This document shows positions 26,801 through 34,596 of a stretch of 64,000 nucleotides of DNA, in pieces (position 1 is the stretch's first letter; each line of letters opens with the position of its first letter). Source of the stretch: JBCCFW01 sp039029535 (GTDB lineage Bacteria; Acidobacteriota; JBCCFW01); NCBI GenBank assembly GCA_039029535.1, contig JBCCFW010000013.1, forward strand, positions 1-64,000. Direction: 5' to 3'. The notes under the pieces are model-generated. The model ran no database searches, was not told the DNA's origin, and was given only the letters and a program-made list of their open reading frames with translations. The position numbers and the translations under genes were made by a program.

Positions 26801-27073
26801 ACGCCAGCGGACGACGTCCAGGTCGAGGGTGAGCGGCTCGGGCCAGGCGGGCGTGGTCTCGTTGGGCGTGAGCTCGATCGTGTACGCGATCAGCTCGGTC
26901 TCGAGGGGGCCGTGCCGGCGATGGACCTCGTCGAGGGGGACGCGCTCGAGCCAGCGGACGCAGAGCTTCCGCAACGCGTGAACGACCGACTCCTCGTCGG
27001 CGCCCACGCGGGAGAGCTCGGGAAAGCCCGTCGCCTTGGCGTGCACCGCCCCGCTCTCGAGGCGGCGGTGCAC
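23837..27073 (-). CDS. Hsp100/ClpB-like double AAA+ ATPase with release-factor-like C-terminus, first gene of operon
   Basis: The coordinates use GTG 27073 (1078 residues), but that start falls inside a conserved-looking strand (FDLVVVHRR). The true start is probably the ATC at 27103-27101, four bases after GGAGGGG. D1 has Walker A GPTGVGKT (222-229), GFGEWQERC pore region and AILHLGNVM in place of Walker B. D2 is intact: GPTGVGKT 490-497, VVLLDEIEKAD 553-563, LTSNLG 596-601, ELFNRLD 637-643, FGARPLRRRIE. The C-terminal extension (about 770-1078) contains helical pairs, then RRMVVLAYEAALRSLGFEV and an AVAWLSGEEGTH segment (964-975). These resemble the PCRF domain of release factor 2, with no GGQ domain. 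It belongs with the next two genes as one operon. Confidence 0.82.
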   Translation of the reverse strand: MHRRLESGAVHAKATGFPELSRVGADEESVVHALRKLCVRWLERVPLDEVHRRHGPLETELIAYTIELTPNETTPAWPEPLTLDLDVVRWRQGELSLAIVPTLDIHVVGKNEEELELRLPREIRAALSRHGALRSLRELSLLLRGDEPTLNRSRVAASLASPKERAERNWTDDEPKKKSELERVATDLRRLAREPALERDDLVLRLADLLSGDETSSVLLVGPTGVGKTALLHELFRRRRDLGFGARKFWATSGARIVAGMTGFGEWQERCRALVAETARTDAILHLGNVMELLGVGQHVGNAQSVASYLRPAMQRGEMLAVLECTPEQLPLIERNDPQLLNALVRLDVPEPSPEQGRAILTARSEAWARAYQVALDPDVVPTIERLHRRHARSSCWPGRPLRFARDLARGADDRMTASTATELFSRETGLPLFMLDDDAPLDLDRARRWFDQRIIGQDEAVDLVIDLLARAKTDLGRPRQPLASLLFVGPTGVGKTEIARRLAEYLFSSADRMVRFDMSEYADGPSLERLTGGLFGKAGLLTSAVREQPFSVVLLDEIEKADSRIFDLLLQVLGEGRLTDGLGQVADFSSAVVILTSNLGTDSLRGTRTGFTDGGSDKSGARRHFVEEVRRYLRPELFNRLDRVVPFRSLTREDVERIAHEQLAGLVFRDGIEHRGVDLHVGDGVAEWLAEHGHDPRFGARPLRRRIERSVLAPLADALNEQPGDRPMRASFELVDGELKVEVRGLLDDKGRPIDPEARRRRHLGPAGAVTDLRRDVQSLHRCDEVSDLQNERWIVARSVDRVRRDVARRRRPMSPDEQQDELRLHRFDALLGGLAELSMEARELEADAWLALARRDEPSSELLGEVDGFRSRLRDQQLDLLGRGLDDPALTTLTFLSPNHSCRRMVVLAYEAALRSLGFEVVAHAYVEGKKPGAFDRERVESPVQLGSQAEALALEVQGPRAVAWLSGEEGTHTILPATEEHASPCAIRCLAARPPATLKLEELPDDIDYRDMAVRKPVQQWFFGRRLLMSRVLDRRFTWSGRAIDQALAPAIRARLRHRLDVMLGKTKSTDGDPS

Positions 27074-27100
27074 GACGACGAGATCGAAGCCGTGTTCGCG

Positions 27101-27114
27101 GATGGGTCCCCTCC
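27101..27114 (-). promoter_or_regulatory. Strong ribosome site followed by ATC, likely true start of first Hsp100-like gene
   Basis: On the minus strand GGAGGGG (27114-27108) is followed by ACCC and then ATC (27103-27101). This places GGAGG six bases before an ATC codon that is in frame with the AAA+ gene. No ATG, GTG or TTG occurs in frame between the upstream stop (27206-27208) and GTG 27073. The peptide from ATC onward reads REHGFDLVVV, which supplies the N-terminal strand seen in both sister proteins. Confidence 0.5.
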
Positions 27115-27205
27115 AGGCCCTGGCCGTCGGAGCGACCGTCCGACGAAGCCGAGCATCATGCCGTGTCCGCGCCGTTCGTGCTCGTTTGAGTGAGCAGGAG
27201 GAGGG

Positions 27206-27988
27206 TCAGCCGCCCAGGTGACGGCTCAGCAGTAGGTGGAGTGTCATGCCTTGCAGGGTCACGACGTCGGACCGGATCGTCGGCAGGCCCTCCCGACGCA
27301 GCTCGAAGTGGACGTCGAGGGATTCCCGCCAGCGCAGGCCCTGACGCAGTTCCTCGAGCTCGTGGATCGGCAGGCCGGGCAGGTGATCGCCGAGGTCCAC
27401 GACACCACGGACCCGGTCGTCCGGTCGCACGCGGAGGGGGAGATGCTCGTGGAGATGACGCAGGTCGACGTAGCTCAGCCGGAGCTCGTGCCGGTGGTCG
27501 ACGACGAGGGTCAGCAGGCTCGTCCAGGGCACGCGGGGGCAGATCACGTCGGGAATGACGAGGGTGTCCGTGCCGTGGTTCTCGAGGACCAGGCCGACGG
27601 TGGCCGGAGCGTGGCCGCTGCGGGCGCGGAGGACGAGGGTCTCTCGATCCTGGAGGCTGTCGAAGAGGGGACGCTCCAGTCGGCGGAGCAGCTCGCGGAC
27701 CGTCGTCTCGTCGGAGGCCCGCACGACCAGCGTGTAGTCGAGACGCAGCGAGCAGGCGGGGTAGCAGCCCTCGCAGACCGGGACGTCGTGAGCGGGCACG
27801 TCGAGGCGGATCGGCTCGAGGTCCCTCTCCACGAGCATGCGACGCACGGATGATGGTGCGAGCCCGTTGTCTCCCAGGCATTGACGGGAGTCCCAGGTGA
27901 GGGGGACCTCGACGGGGACCACCCCGGGATCCGCCGATCGACAGGCCAGCAGGGGGAGGAGGAAGAAGGGGAGGAACCGAGCGGACAT
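27206..27988 (-). CDS. Predicted lipoprotein, unknown function
   Basis: This 260-residue protein starts at ATG 27988 with a lipoprotein signal (FLPFFLLPLLAC, lipobox Cys 16). The mature part has a small Cys cluster (CEGCYPAC near residue 75) and beta-rich segments (LRLDYTLVVRASDETTVRELL, LVLENHGTDTLVIPDV, LTLVVDHRHELRLSYVDLRHL). The middle has the look of an immunoglobulin-like sandwich. No family is recognised. It lies about 100 bp upstream of the Hsp100-like operon on the same strand, and its stop is the first in-frame stop before that gene, so co-transcription is plausible. It is divergent from the beta-helix gene. Confidence 0.7.
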   Translation of the reverse strand: MSARFLPFFLLPLLACRSADPGVVPVEVPLTWDSRQCLGDNGLAPSSVRRMLVERDLEPIRLDVPAHDVPVCEGCYPACSLRLDYTLVVRASDETTVRELLRRLERPLFDSLQDRETLVLRARSGHAPATVGLVLENHGTDTLVIPDVICPRVPWTSLLTLVVDHRHELRLSYVDLRHLHEHLPLRVRPDDRVRGVVDLGDHLPGLPIHELEELRQGLRWRESLDVHFELRREGLPTIRSDVVTLQGMTLHLLLSRHLGG

Positions 27989-28079
27989 GATTGACGTTAG
28001 ATCCTATACATCCCTAAGCCATCGTCTTTCGTTCGAATCGGCGCGCGCCGGACGCGGCGCTCGCCCCGAGTCGATCCCC
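27989..28079. promoter_or_regulatory. Divergent promoter region (lipoprotein / beta-helix)
   Basis: This 91-bp gap separates divergent starts. Its left part (27990-28015) is AT-rich compared with its surroundings and contains TATACAT on the plus strand and TATAGGAT on the minus strand, either of which could be a -10-like element. No convincing -35 at normal spacing is seen, so this is a placement by context only. Confidence 0.3.
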
Positions 28080-30002
28080 ATGAGCCCACTCCTCCGCTTC
28101 GCCCCGGTCCTGGCTCTCTTGCTCGCTTCTCCGGTCACCGCCCGGACCCTCTACGTCTCGGCCACCGCCGGGGACGACCTGGCCGCTGGAGACGAGGCCA
28201 ACCCCTTCGCCACGCTCCAGCGCTGCATCGACGAGTGGAACGACGTCGACCAGGTCACCTGCCTCGGAGCCGGGGTCTTCCACGAGGAGCTGGTCATCGA
28301 CGCCGGTGGTCCGTCGGCCGACGAGCGCAATCAGCTCCTGCCCTGGGACACCGACGCCGACGGTGACGTCTTCGACGAGACCTTCGTGCTCGACGGCGAG
28401 ATGACCCGCAACATCGGCATCGACATCCTCAACGGGACGCACAACGGCGAGATCGGCCACCTGACGGTCCGCAACTACATCGACGACCTCGGCTGCGGCG
28501 GCGACGAGACGATGCACCACGTCCAGTTCCTCTGCTGGGGGGGGTGCAACGACTGGTGGATCCACGACTGCGCCTTCGAGGACCTCGGCCCCGAGTGTGG
28601 CGCCCGTGGTGACTACATCTCCATCCAGCCGCGAGGGGCGGTGCGGCTGGTCGTCGAGCGTTGCAGCTTCGATCGCATCGGCGGCTTCGTCATGCGCTAC
28701 TACGCCGGCGACGACATGGTCTTCCGCGACAACGAGGTGAACATCGTGTCCACGGGGGTCAAGCTCTGGGACACGCAGCCGAGCATCGACGGCTACGGCC
28801 TGTCCGGCTACCTCTTCGAAGGCAACGTCTTCACCTGCGACGGCAACGGGCGCAACCCGAACATGGAGGGCGACTGCTACTCACAGACCGCCATCTCCTT
28901 CGCCGACGACGTGTCGGACACGATCGTGCGGGACAACGTCTTCATTGACTGCCTGGTCGACATCCACTTCGCCACCGACGAGACCTTCGGTGCGGTGCCG
29001 CAGTCGGGCTTCCTCATCGAGCGGAATCACAGCATCAAGACCAGCAACATCTGCAATCCCTGGTCGGGCTCCTTCGTCGCCATCAACGACTGCACCGGGC
29101 CGTCGCGGAACACCGGCGAGCAGATGACCATCACCGACGTGACCATCCGCAACAACCTCATCGAGCACGTCGACGGCGGGATCCGGCAGAACGCGATCTC
29201 CCTCCGCTCGGGCAACCCCGAGCCCTTCGTCAACGACTACGTCATCGAGCACAACACCTTCCGCGGTCACCACGAGGGCATCCGCATCGACAACTGCGAC
29301 CTCGAGTACCGGCTCAACGGCGTGACCATCCGGAACAACCTCTTCGCCGGCATCCAGCAGCGTTACTACTCGATCTGGAGCGGGGATCCGCCGACCGACT
29401 GGATCTCCGACGGCAACGTCTTCGAGCCGGGCGCCATCTTCAACTGGATCGAGACCCTGAGCCTGGAGGACTGGCGGGCGCAGACGGGGCAGGACCTCCT
29501 CTCCACTGCTTGCGTCCCGACCTTCGCCGATGCCCGGGGCTTCGCCCTCGACCCGTCGGACACCTGTGCCGTCGACGCGGGCCTGCCGGGCTCGGGTCCG
29601 GTGGAGGACGCCCACTTGGAGCTGCGCCCGCGCGGCGCGGCTCCGGACGCCGGAGCGGACGAGCTCTGGCCGGACTACCTCCTCGACCTGCGCGTGCGGA
29701 AGACGGACCGCGCGCCCGTGCTCTCCCTGGCCGGGCCGCCGGCCGACCTGCCGGCGGTCCGCTTCCACCGCGGGCAGTTGACGGGATTGCGCGGCGGCTA
29801 CGACCACCAGTCTCCCTTCGGAGCGGCCCCGGCCCTGCCCGAGTGCCGGTCCGATCCGGGCGACACGGTCACCGACGAGGGCTCCGGGGACCAGTCCTGG
29901 TACTACCTCGCCCAGTCGGTCGTCGGGCGCCGCCCGGGTGCGTTCCGTCCCGCCTCGGATGGTGGTTCACGACCCGATCTCGGCGAGACCGGTTGCCCCT
30001 GA
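28080..30002 (+). CDS. Secreted right-handed beta-helix (pectate-lyase-fold) protein
   Basis: The start is ATG 28080, which opens a signal peptide (MSPLLRFAPVLALLLASPVTA). The protein has 640 residues. It begins with LYVSATAGDDLAAGDEANPFATLQ, the usual entry to extracellular parallel beta-helix proteins. PbH1 rungs follow, with Asn ladders: VTIRNNLIEHVDGG, YVIEHNTFRGHHEGIRIDN, VTIRNNLFAGI, GYLFEGNVFTCDGNG. Many Cys suggest disulfides (CGGDETMHHVQFLCWGGC). The C-terminus (after about 520) carries an LDPSDTCAVDAGLPGSGPVEDAHLELRPRG-type cap. Such proteins bind or cleave polysaccharides. No catalytic residues can be assigned, so activity is unproven. The kinase gene starts 38 bp downstream. Confidence 0.83.
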   Translation: MSPLLRFAPVLALLLASPVTARTLYVSATAGDDLAAGDEANPFATLQRCIDEWNDVDQVTCLGAGVFHEELVIDAGGPSADERNQLLPWDTDADGDVFDETFVLDGEMTRNIGIDILNGTHNGEIGHLTVRNYIDDLGCGGDETMHHVQFLCWGGCNDWWIHDCAFEDLGPECGARGDYISIQPRGAVRLVVERCSFDRIGGFVMRYYAGDDMVFRDNEVNIVSTGVKLWDTQPSIDGYGLSGYLFEGNVFTCDGNGRNPNMEGDCYSQTAISFADDVSDTIVRDNVFIDCLVDIHFATDETFGAVPQSGFLIERNHSIKTSNICNPWSGSFVAINDCTGPSRNTGEQMTITDVTIRNNLIEHVDGGIRQNAISLRSGNPEPFVNDYVIEHNTFRGHHEGIRIDNCDLEYRLNGVTIRNNLFAGIQQRYYSIWSGDPPTDWISDGNVFEPGAIFNWIETLSLEDWRAQTGQDLLSTACVPTFADARGFALDPSDTCAVDAGLPGSGPVEDAHLELRPRGAAPDAGADELWPDYLLDLRVRKTDRAPVLSLAGPPADLPAVRFHRGQLTGLRGGYDHQSPFGAAPALPECRSDPGDTVTDEGSGDQSWYYLAQSVVGRRPGAFRPASDGGSRPDLGETGCP

Positions 30003-30039
30003 GACGAGGACAGGGCACGCTCGGCTCCGAGGAGCCGTC

Positions 30040-33000
30040 GTGCGTCGAGAGAACCCGCCGGGAGGGGAGGAGCCGACCCACGCTCAGGCTGCCGAGCCGT
30101 CTTCGAACGACTCCGGCGAGATCGTCGCGCCGGACTGCATCGGGCCGTACCTGGTCGTCGAGGAGATCGGGCGCGGCGGCATGGGCGTGGTGTGGAAGGG
30201 CTATGACACGCGCCTCGATCGGCCCGTGGCCCTCAAGACCATCACCGGCCCCCTCGCCGACGACGAGCGCTGGCTCGAGCGCTTCGTCCGCGAGGCCAAG
30301 CTCCTGGCGAGCCTGAGCCACCCGCACATCGCGGTGGTCCACGACCTCCCGCAGCACGGCAAGCGCCCCGTCATCGTCATGGAGCTGCTGGACGGGTCCA
30401 GTCTCCTCGACCGCGTGCGCGAGGCGGCGCTGAGCTTCGACGAGACCATCCGCATCGCCACCGAGCTCACCCTCGGGCTGGAGGCCGCCCACGAGCGCGG
30501 CATCGTCCACGGTGACCTCAAGCCGGCGAACGTGCAGGTGCTCGACTCGGGGCAGGTCAAGATCCTCGACTTCGGGCTCGCCCGCTCCTTCGAGTGGACG
30601 TCGCAGCCGAACACGCGAGCCTTGCTGGCGGGGACGCCCGGCTACATGAGCCCCGAGCAGGTCCGACGCGAGTTCGTCGACGCCCGCTCGGACCTCTTCA
30701 ACCTCGGCGTCCTCATGTTCGAGGGCCTGACCGGCCAGCGCATCTTCCCCGCCTCCGACGGGAAGCGGGAGATGTCGGTCGTGATCACCCAGGAGCCTCG
30801 CTGGGAGCTCTTGCCCAAGGACACGCCGGAGGGGCTGCGTCGTCTCATCGAGGCCTGTCTCCAGCGCGACGCCAACAAGCGACCGGGGAGCGCCCGCGAG
30901 GTGCGCATGCGGCTCGAGAAGCTGCGTGAGGATCTCGACGAGGTCTCGCTTCCGAAGGTGGTCACGCAGCCACCGGCGCTACCGGCCGAGCGCGACGCCT
31001 TCGTCGGTCGACACGACGAGCTCGCCCAGCTCACCGCGGCCCTGACGGGTGGAGGTCGCTTCGTCACCGTGCTCGGTCCCGTCGGGGTGGGCAAGACGAG
31101 GCTGGTCACGCGGCTGCTCAACCGACCGGAGAGCGAGTGGTCGAGCGTGGCGTGGTTCTGCGACCTCAGCGAGGCACGGTCGGTCGACGGGCTCGTGCAC
31201 GTCGTGGCGGCGGCGCTGGGAGTCACGGTTCATGCCACCGACGGCGTCGAGGCCATCGGTCGCATCCTGGCGGGCCGGGGGCGCAGCCTTCTCGTCCTCG
31301 ACAACTTCGAGCAGCTCGTCGACCACGCGGACGACACGCTCGGCCGCTGGCTGACCCAGTCGCCGGACACGTCCTTCCTGGTGACCAGTCGCGAGAAGCT
31401 CCACCTCTCCGGTGAGGACGTCCTCTTGCTCGAGCCCCTGCCGGTGGCGGGTGCCGGCGTCGAGCTCTTCGTCGAGCGGGGGCGGGCGCATCGTCCGGGC
31501 TTCGCGCTCACCGACGAGAACCGCGAGGCGGTGCTCGAGCTCGTCCGCTTGCTGGAGGGATTGCCGTTGGCCATCGAGCTGGCGGCCGCGCGGCTGCGCG
31601 TGCTCTCACCTGCTCAGCAGCTCGATCGCATGAAGAACCGCTTTCAGCTCTTGTCGGGGACCCGGCCCTCGAACGAGCGTCAGGCGACCTTGCGCAACGC
31701 GCTCGAGTGGTCGTGGGACTTGCTGGAGCCCTGGGAGCAGGCGGCGTTGGCGCAGGCGTCGGTGTTTGCCGGCGGCTTCACCATGGAGGCGGCCGAGGCG
31801 GTGCTCGACCTCTCGCAGTGGTTCGACGCGCCGTGGACCATGGACGCCATCCAGTCGCTCGTCGACAAGAGCCTGCTGCGCACCTGGATCCCCGGTGGGC
31901 TCGGGAACGCGGCGACGGGCGAGCCTTACTTCGGGATGTACACGAGCATCCAGGAGCACGCTCGCGAGAAGCTCTGCACGGAGGGCGCGATCCCCGACGG
32001 CGCGAGCGGCCCGACGGCCGAGGAGGCCGCGCGGGTTCGTCACGGCAAGTACCACGCGAACCTGGTCGAGGGATCGGATGACCCGGCGAATCAGCGTCGC
32101 TTGGAGCTGGCGCTCGACAACCTGGTGATCGCCTGTCGTCGTGCGCGGGAGCGAGGAGACGGTGAGACCGCCCGGGCCTGCCTGGCGGGCTCCTGGCGCG
32201 TGCTCAAGGCGCGGGGTCCCATCGCCACCGGCCTGGAGCTCGGGCTGGAAGTCGCGGAGCTCGACGAGCTCGAGGACGGTGAGCGCGCGAAGATGCTGCT
32301 GGTCGCCGCCGAGGCGGCTCAGGGCCTGGGCGACCTCGAGGCGGCGCGTGGTCACTACGAGGGGGCGCTGGTCGCCTGCCGGGCGGCAGGAGACCGACCG
32401 CTCGAGGGCGTGCTGCTGAGCAACCTCGGCAACCTGTGCTTGCGTCAGCATCGTCTCGACGAGGCGGCGCAGGACTACGCTGACGGCCTGGCCATTCATC
32501 GCGAGGTCGGCAACCGGCGGGCGGAGCGCACGGCCCTCAACAACCTCGGAGCCCTGCACGAGCGCGAGGGTCGTCTCGACGAGGCGCGCGAGCTGGTCGA
32601 GGTGGCCTTGCTCCTGGCGCGCGAGGACGACGACCACGCCCAGCATCAGCTCTGCGTCGACAACCTCGTGAGCCTCTCGCTCAACGCTGGAAAGGCGAGC
32701 GAGGCGCGTGCCTTGCTGGACGAGGCGCTCGAGCATCATCGATCGAAGGGAGCGCGAGCGGAGGAGTGTCGTGCCTTGCTCGGTCTCGGGATGTTGCTGG
32801 AAGAAGACGACGAGCTGACGGAGGCCCGCGCTCGTCTCGACGAGGCGCTGGCGGCGGCGCGTGAGCTCGATGACCCGCACCTGCTGGGCGATGCGCTCGG
32901 GGCGCTCGGGGGCGTGCTCGCGGCGTTGGGTGAGGAGGAGGAAGCGGAGGCGGCGTTCGCGGAGGGTGAGCGTCACCTGCGTCGGGTCGGTCACGTCGAG

Positions 33001-33204
33001 CGTCTGACCCGCTTCCTGGTGAGGCGGGGTCAAGGCGAGCTCCGCATCGGTCACGACGCGACGGCCCGGTCGTGCCTGCTGGAGGCCGAGACGCTGGCGG
33101 CTCGACTCGCGGTGGCGCCGGGGAGTCGGCTGGCGCGTCAGTTGGAGGCGCTGCGGGAGGGAGTGGATGCGGAGGGGGGCGAGCCGTCGGGGAGTGGGGG
33201 CTGA
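30040..33204 (+). CDS. Ser/Thr protein kinase fused to STAND ATPase and TPR repeats
   Basis: The start is GTG 30040 with GAGGAG at 30028-30033, and gives 1054 residues. The kinase domain (about 36-310) has GRGGMG 44-49, VALK with Lys 66, HGDLKPAN 157-164 (catalytic Asp 159) and DFG 177-179. The residue before Asp is Gly, so it is a non-RD kinase. A STAND/NB-ARC-type NTPase follows (LGPVGVGKTR, then VLDNFEQLVDHADD as Walker B and LVTSREKLHL), as in AfsR/COG3903-type ATPases. The C-terminal third is TPRs (LLSNLGNLCLRQHRLDEAAQDY, ALNNLGALHEREGRLDEAREL). There is no membrane helix, so it is a cytosolic signalling scaffold. Substrates are unknown. Confidence 0.9.
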   Translation: MRRENPPGGEEPTHAQAAEPSSNDSGEIVAPDCIGPYLVVEEIGRGGMGVVWKGYDTRLDRPVALKTITGPLADDERWLERFVREAKLLASLSHPHIAVVHDLPQHGKRPVIVMELLDGSSLLDRVREAALSFDETIRIATELTLGLEAAHERGIVHGDLKPANVQVLDSGQVKILDFGLARSFEWTSQPNTRALLAGTPGYMSPEQVRREFVDARSDLFNLGVLMFEGLTGQRIFPASDGKREMSVVITQEPRWELLPKDTPEGLRRLIEACLQRDANKRPGSAREVRMRLEKLREDLDEVSLPKVVTQPPALPAERDAFVGRHDELAQLTAALTGGGRFVTVLGPVGVGKTRLVTRLLNRPESEWSSVAWFCDLSEARSVDGLVHVVAAALGVTVHATDGVEAIGRILAGRGRSLLVLDNFEQLVDHADDTLGRWLTQSPDTSFLVTSREKLHLSGEDVLLLEPLPVAGAGVELFVERGRAHRPGFALTDENREAVLELVRLLEGLPLAIELAAARLRVLSPAQQLDRMKNRFQLLSGTRPSNERQATLRNALEWSWDLLEPWEQAALAQASVFAGGFTMEAAEAVLDLSQWFDAPWTMDAIQSLVDKSLLRTWIPGGLGNAATGEPYFGMYTSIQEHAREKLCTEGAIPDGASGPTAEEAARVRHGKYHANLVEGSDDPANQRRLELALDNLVIACRRARERGDGETARACLAGSWRVLKARGPIATGLELGLEVAELDELEDGERAKMLLVAAEAAQGLGDLEAARGHYEGALVACRAAGDRPLEGVLLSNLGNLCLRQHRLDEAAQDYADGLAIHREVGNRRAERTALNNLGALHEREGRLDEARELVEVALLLAREDDDHAQHQLCVDNLVSLSLNAGKASEARALLDEALEHHRSKGARAEECRALLGLGMLLEEDDELTEARARLDEALAAARELDDPHLLGDALGALGGVLAALGEEEEAEAAFAEGERHLRRVGHVERLTRFLVRRGQGELRIGHDATARSCLLEAETLAARLAVAPGSRLARQLEALREGVDAEGGEPSGSGG

Positions 33205-33276
33205 CTTCCGGCAAGAGGCACGTGCTCTCGGTGGAGCCTGGCTGATAGGTGGGACGATGCGAACGGGGCCGAGGAG

Positions 33277-33651
33277 ATGAGCTCACTACTGGCTCGTGAG
33301 GTGACCATCGACGAGATCGACGGCGTGCTCGTGATCGGGTTTGCTGCGGAGAACGAGGAGTACCTCTTGTTGCAGCGGTCTCTCGAGCCCAGCGAGCAAG
33401 ACGTCGCCCTGGGGCACGACGCCGTCTACATCGAGCGCAACTCCCAGCTCCGATCTGCCTACGGCGGCATCGTGCGCGTGGTGTTGTCTTCGCGTGCGGT
33501 CGTGTTGGAGCTGAGCGAGGAGACCGCTGAGGCGATCGGTAGTGAGGGTGTCTTCCGAGTCGACCTCGATCTCGAGTCACAGCGTCTCGAGGTCCTGCGG
33601 GAGTCCCTGGACCGGCTCCATGGTGGTGGCCCCGAGCGGAGTAGTGAGTAG
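33277..33651 (+). CDS. Imm10-family immunity protein (orphan)
   Basis: This 124-residue protein matches the Imm10 pattern: VLVIGFAAENEEYLLLQRSL, then GHDAVYIERNSQLRSAYGGIVRVVL, then a C-terminal FRVDLDLESQRLEVLRESLDRL. Imm10 proteins neutralise toxins of polymorphic toxin systems and are normally encoded just after the toxin. Here no toxin or RHS gene is present: upstream is the kinase gene and downstream a convergent secreted protein. GAGGAG abuts the ATG with no spacer, so initiation may use an alternative nearby codon. It lies at the left edge of a lower-GC patch, which fits an acquired immunity gene. Confidence 0.75.
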   Translation: MSSLLAREVTIDEIDGVLVIGFAAENEEYLLLQRSLEPSEQDVALGHDAVYIERNSQLRSAYGGIVRVVLSSRAVVLELSEETAEAIGSEGVFRVDLDLESQRLEVLRESLDRLHGGGPERSSE

Positions 33652-33705
33652 AGGGTGTTCATCACCCGTCGGGCTGGGAAGGCTGGCCGTGTTGAGGACA
33701 GACGT

Positions 33706-34572
33706 TCAGCCTCCCGGCGCCTTGACCTTCACGTGTTCGCGTAGCCGATGGCCCTTGCCCGGTCCGAGAAGTGAGATGTGAGTCTTGGTTTCGTGAGTGA
33801 GGTTTGCGCTCTCGATGAGTTCGATCAAGGGCGCCAGGTCCTCTCTCGTCAAGACAAACGTCCGCATGCTGGTTGCTTGATCCCACTCGGTCGTGACGGT
33901 CGGGATCTTCAGCAGCTCTTCTGCTTCACGGAGAAGCTCGGAGTCCCACTCGGGCCGGATGACCTCGGGTGCTTTCTCAGCAGAAACGACTCGGCCTGCC
34001 TTGGACGTCAGGAGAGTGATTGGCCAAGACTCGACCTTGCCGTCATCCCGAGCCGTCTCCTTGACGGATGCGAGCTCTCGGAAGCTGACTCGAGCCGTTC
34101 GACGTTCTTCCGTTCCGTCTTGAAGTCTCACGCGAGCTTCAGCATCGATGGCTTGGAGGCCGCTCTCGTCGGTGGTCTTGTCGGTGAGCCGAGCGCAGAG
34201 CCACGGCTCAGACTGGTACTCCCGGACGACCTTCGTCCACGAGAGCTCGTCATTTCGAACTAGAGGTTCGAAGATCCACCCCTGACACTCGGCCGTTGGG
34301 TCGGCGAGGTCGTCGAAGCGGGAAGCGAGGATGAGACGCTGGGCGACGTTGGTGCTGGTGAAGTGGCCCAGCTCATCGGAGAGCACGCGGAGGTAGCCGC
34401 TCCCACCAGACTGTTCGAGGAAAGGGCCGGTCTCGAACAGGAACTCGATAGCCGGGTCGGGGACCGCTTTGACCTCCCAACCAAGGGCCGCTGCCAGCAC
34501 GCTCTCGAGGTCGGCGACAGCGGTGCCAGTTCCGAGACTCCATGCCAGCAGCAATCCCAATGGCCTCAGCAC
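33706..34572 (-). CDS. Exported protein of unknown function
   Basis: This 288-residue protein starts at GTG 34572 with GGAGG six bases upstream. It has a signal peptide (MLRPLGLLLAWSLGTGTAVA). The mature part mixes strands and helices (WIFEPLVRNDELSWTKVVREYQ, AEARVRLQDGTEERRTARVSF, MRTFVLTREDLAPLIELIES). No family is recognised. The nearby base composition is lower in G+C than the window average (33 of 60 G+C at 33781-33840). The small Gly/Cys-rich protein gene lies 24 bp upstream on the same strand, so the two probably share a transcript. Confidence 0.65.
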   Translation of the reverse strand: MLRPLGLLLAWSLGTGTAVADLESVLAAALGWEVKAVPDPAIEFLFETGPFLEQSGGSGYLRVLSDELGHFTSTNVAQRLILASRFDDLADPTAECQGWIFEPLVRNDELSWTKVVREYQSEPWLCARLTDKTTDESGLQAIDAEARVRLQDGTEERRTARVSFRELASVKETARDDGKVESWPITLLTSKAGRVVSAEKAPEVIRPEWDSELLREAEELLKIPTVTTEWDQATSMRTFVLTREDLAPLIELIESANLTHETKTHISLLGPGKGHRLREHVKVKAPGG

Positions 34573-34596
34573 TTCACGCCTCCAGTCGTCATGAGG

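Noticed and set aside
18298..27073. Type VI secretion ClpV or Clp protease unit
   Set aside because: No ClpN domain, no tss genes, no ClpP, and no ClpP-binding loop could be identified, so neither assignment is supported.
28024..28040. GTTCGAATC, resembling a tRNA T-loop
   Set aside because: The flanking bases do not form a T-stem, and no acceptor or anticodon arms are found.
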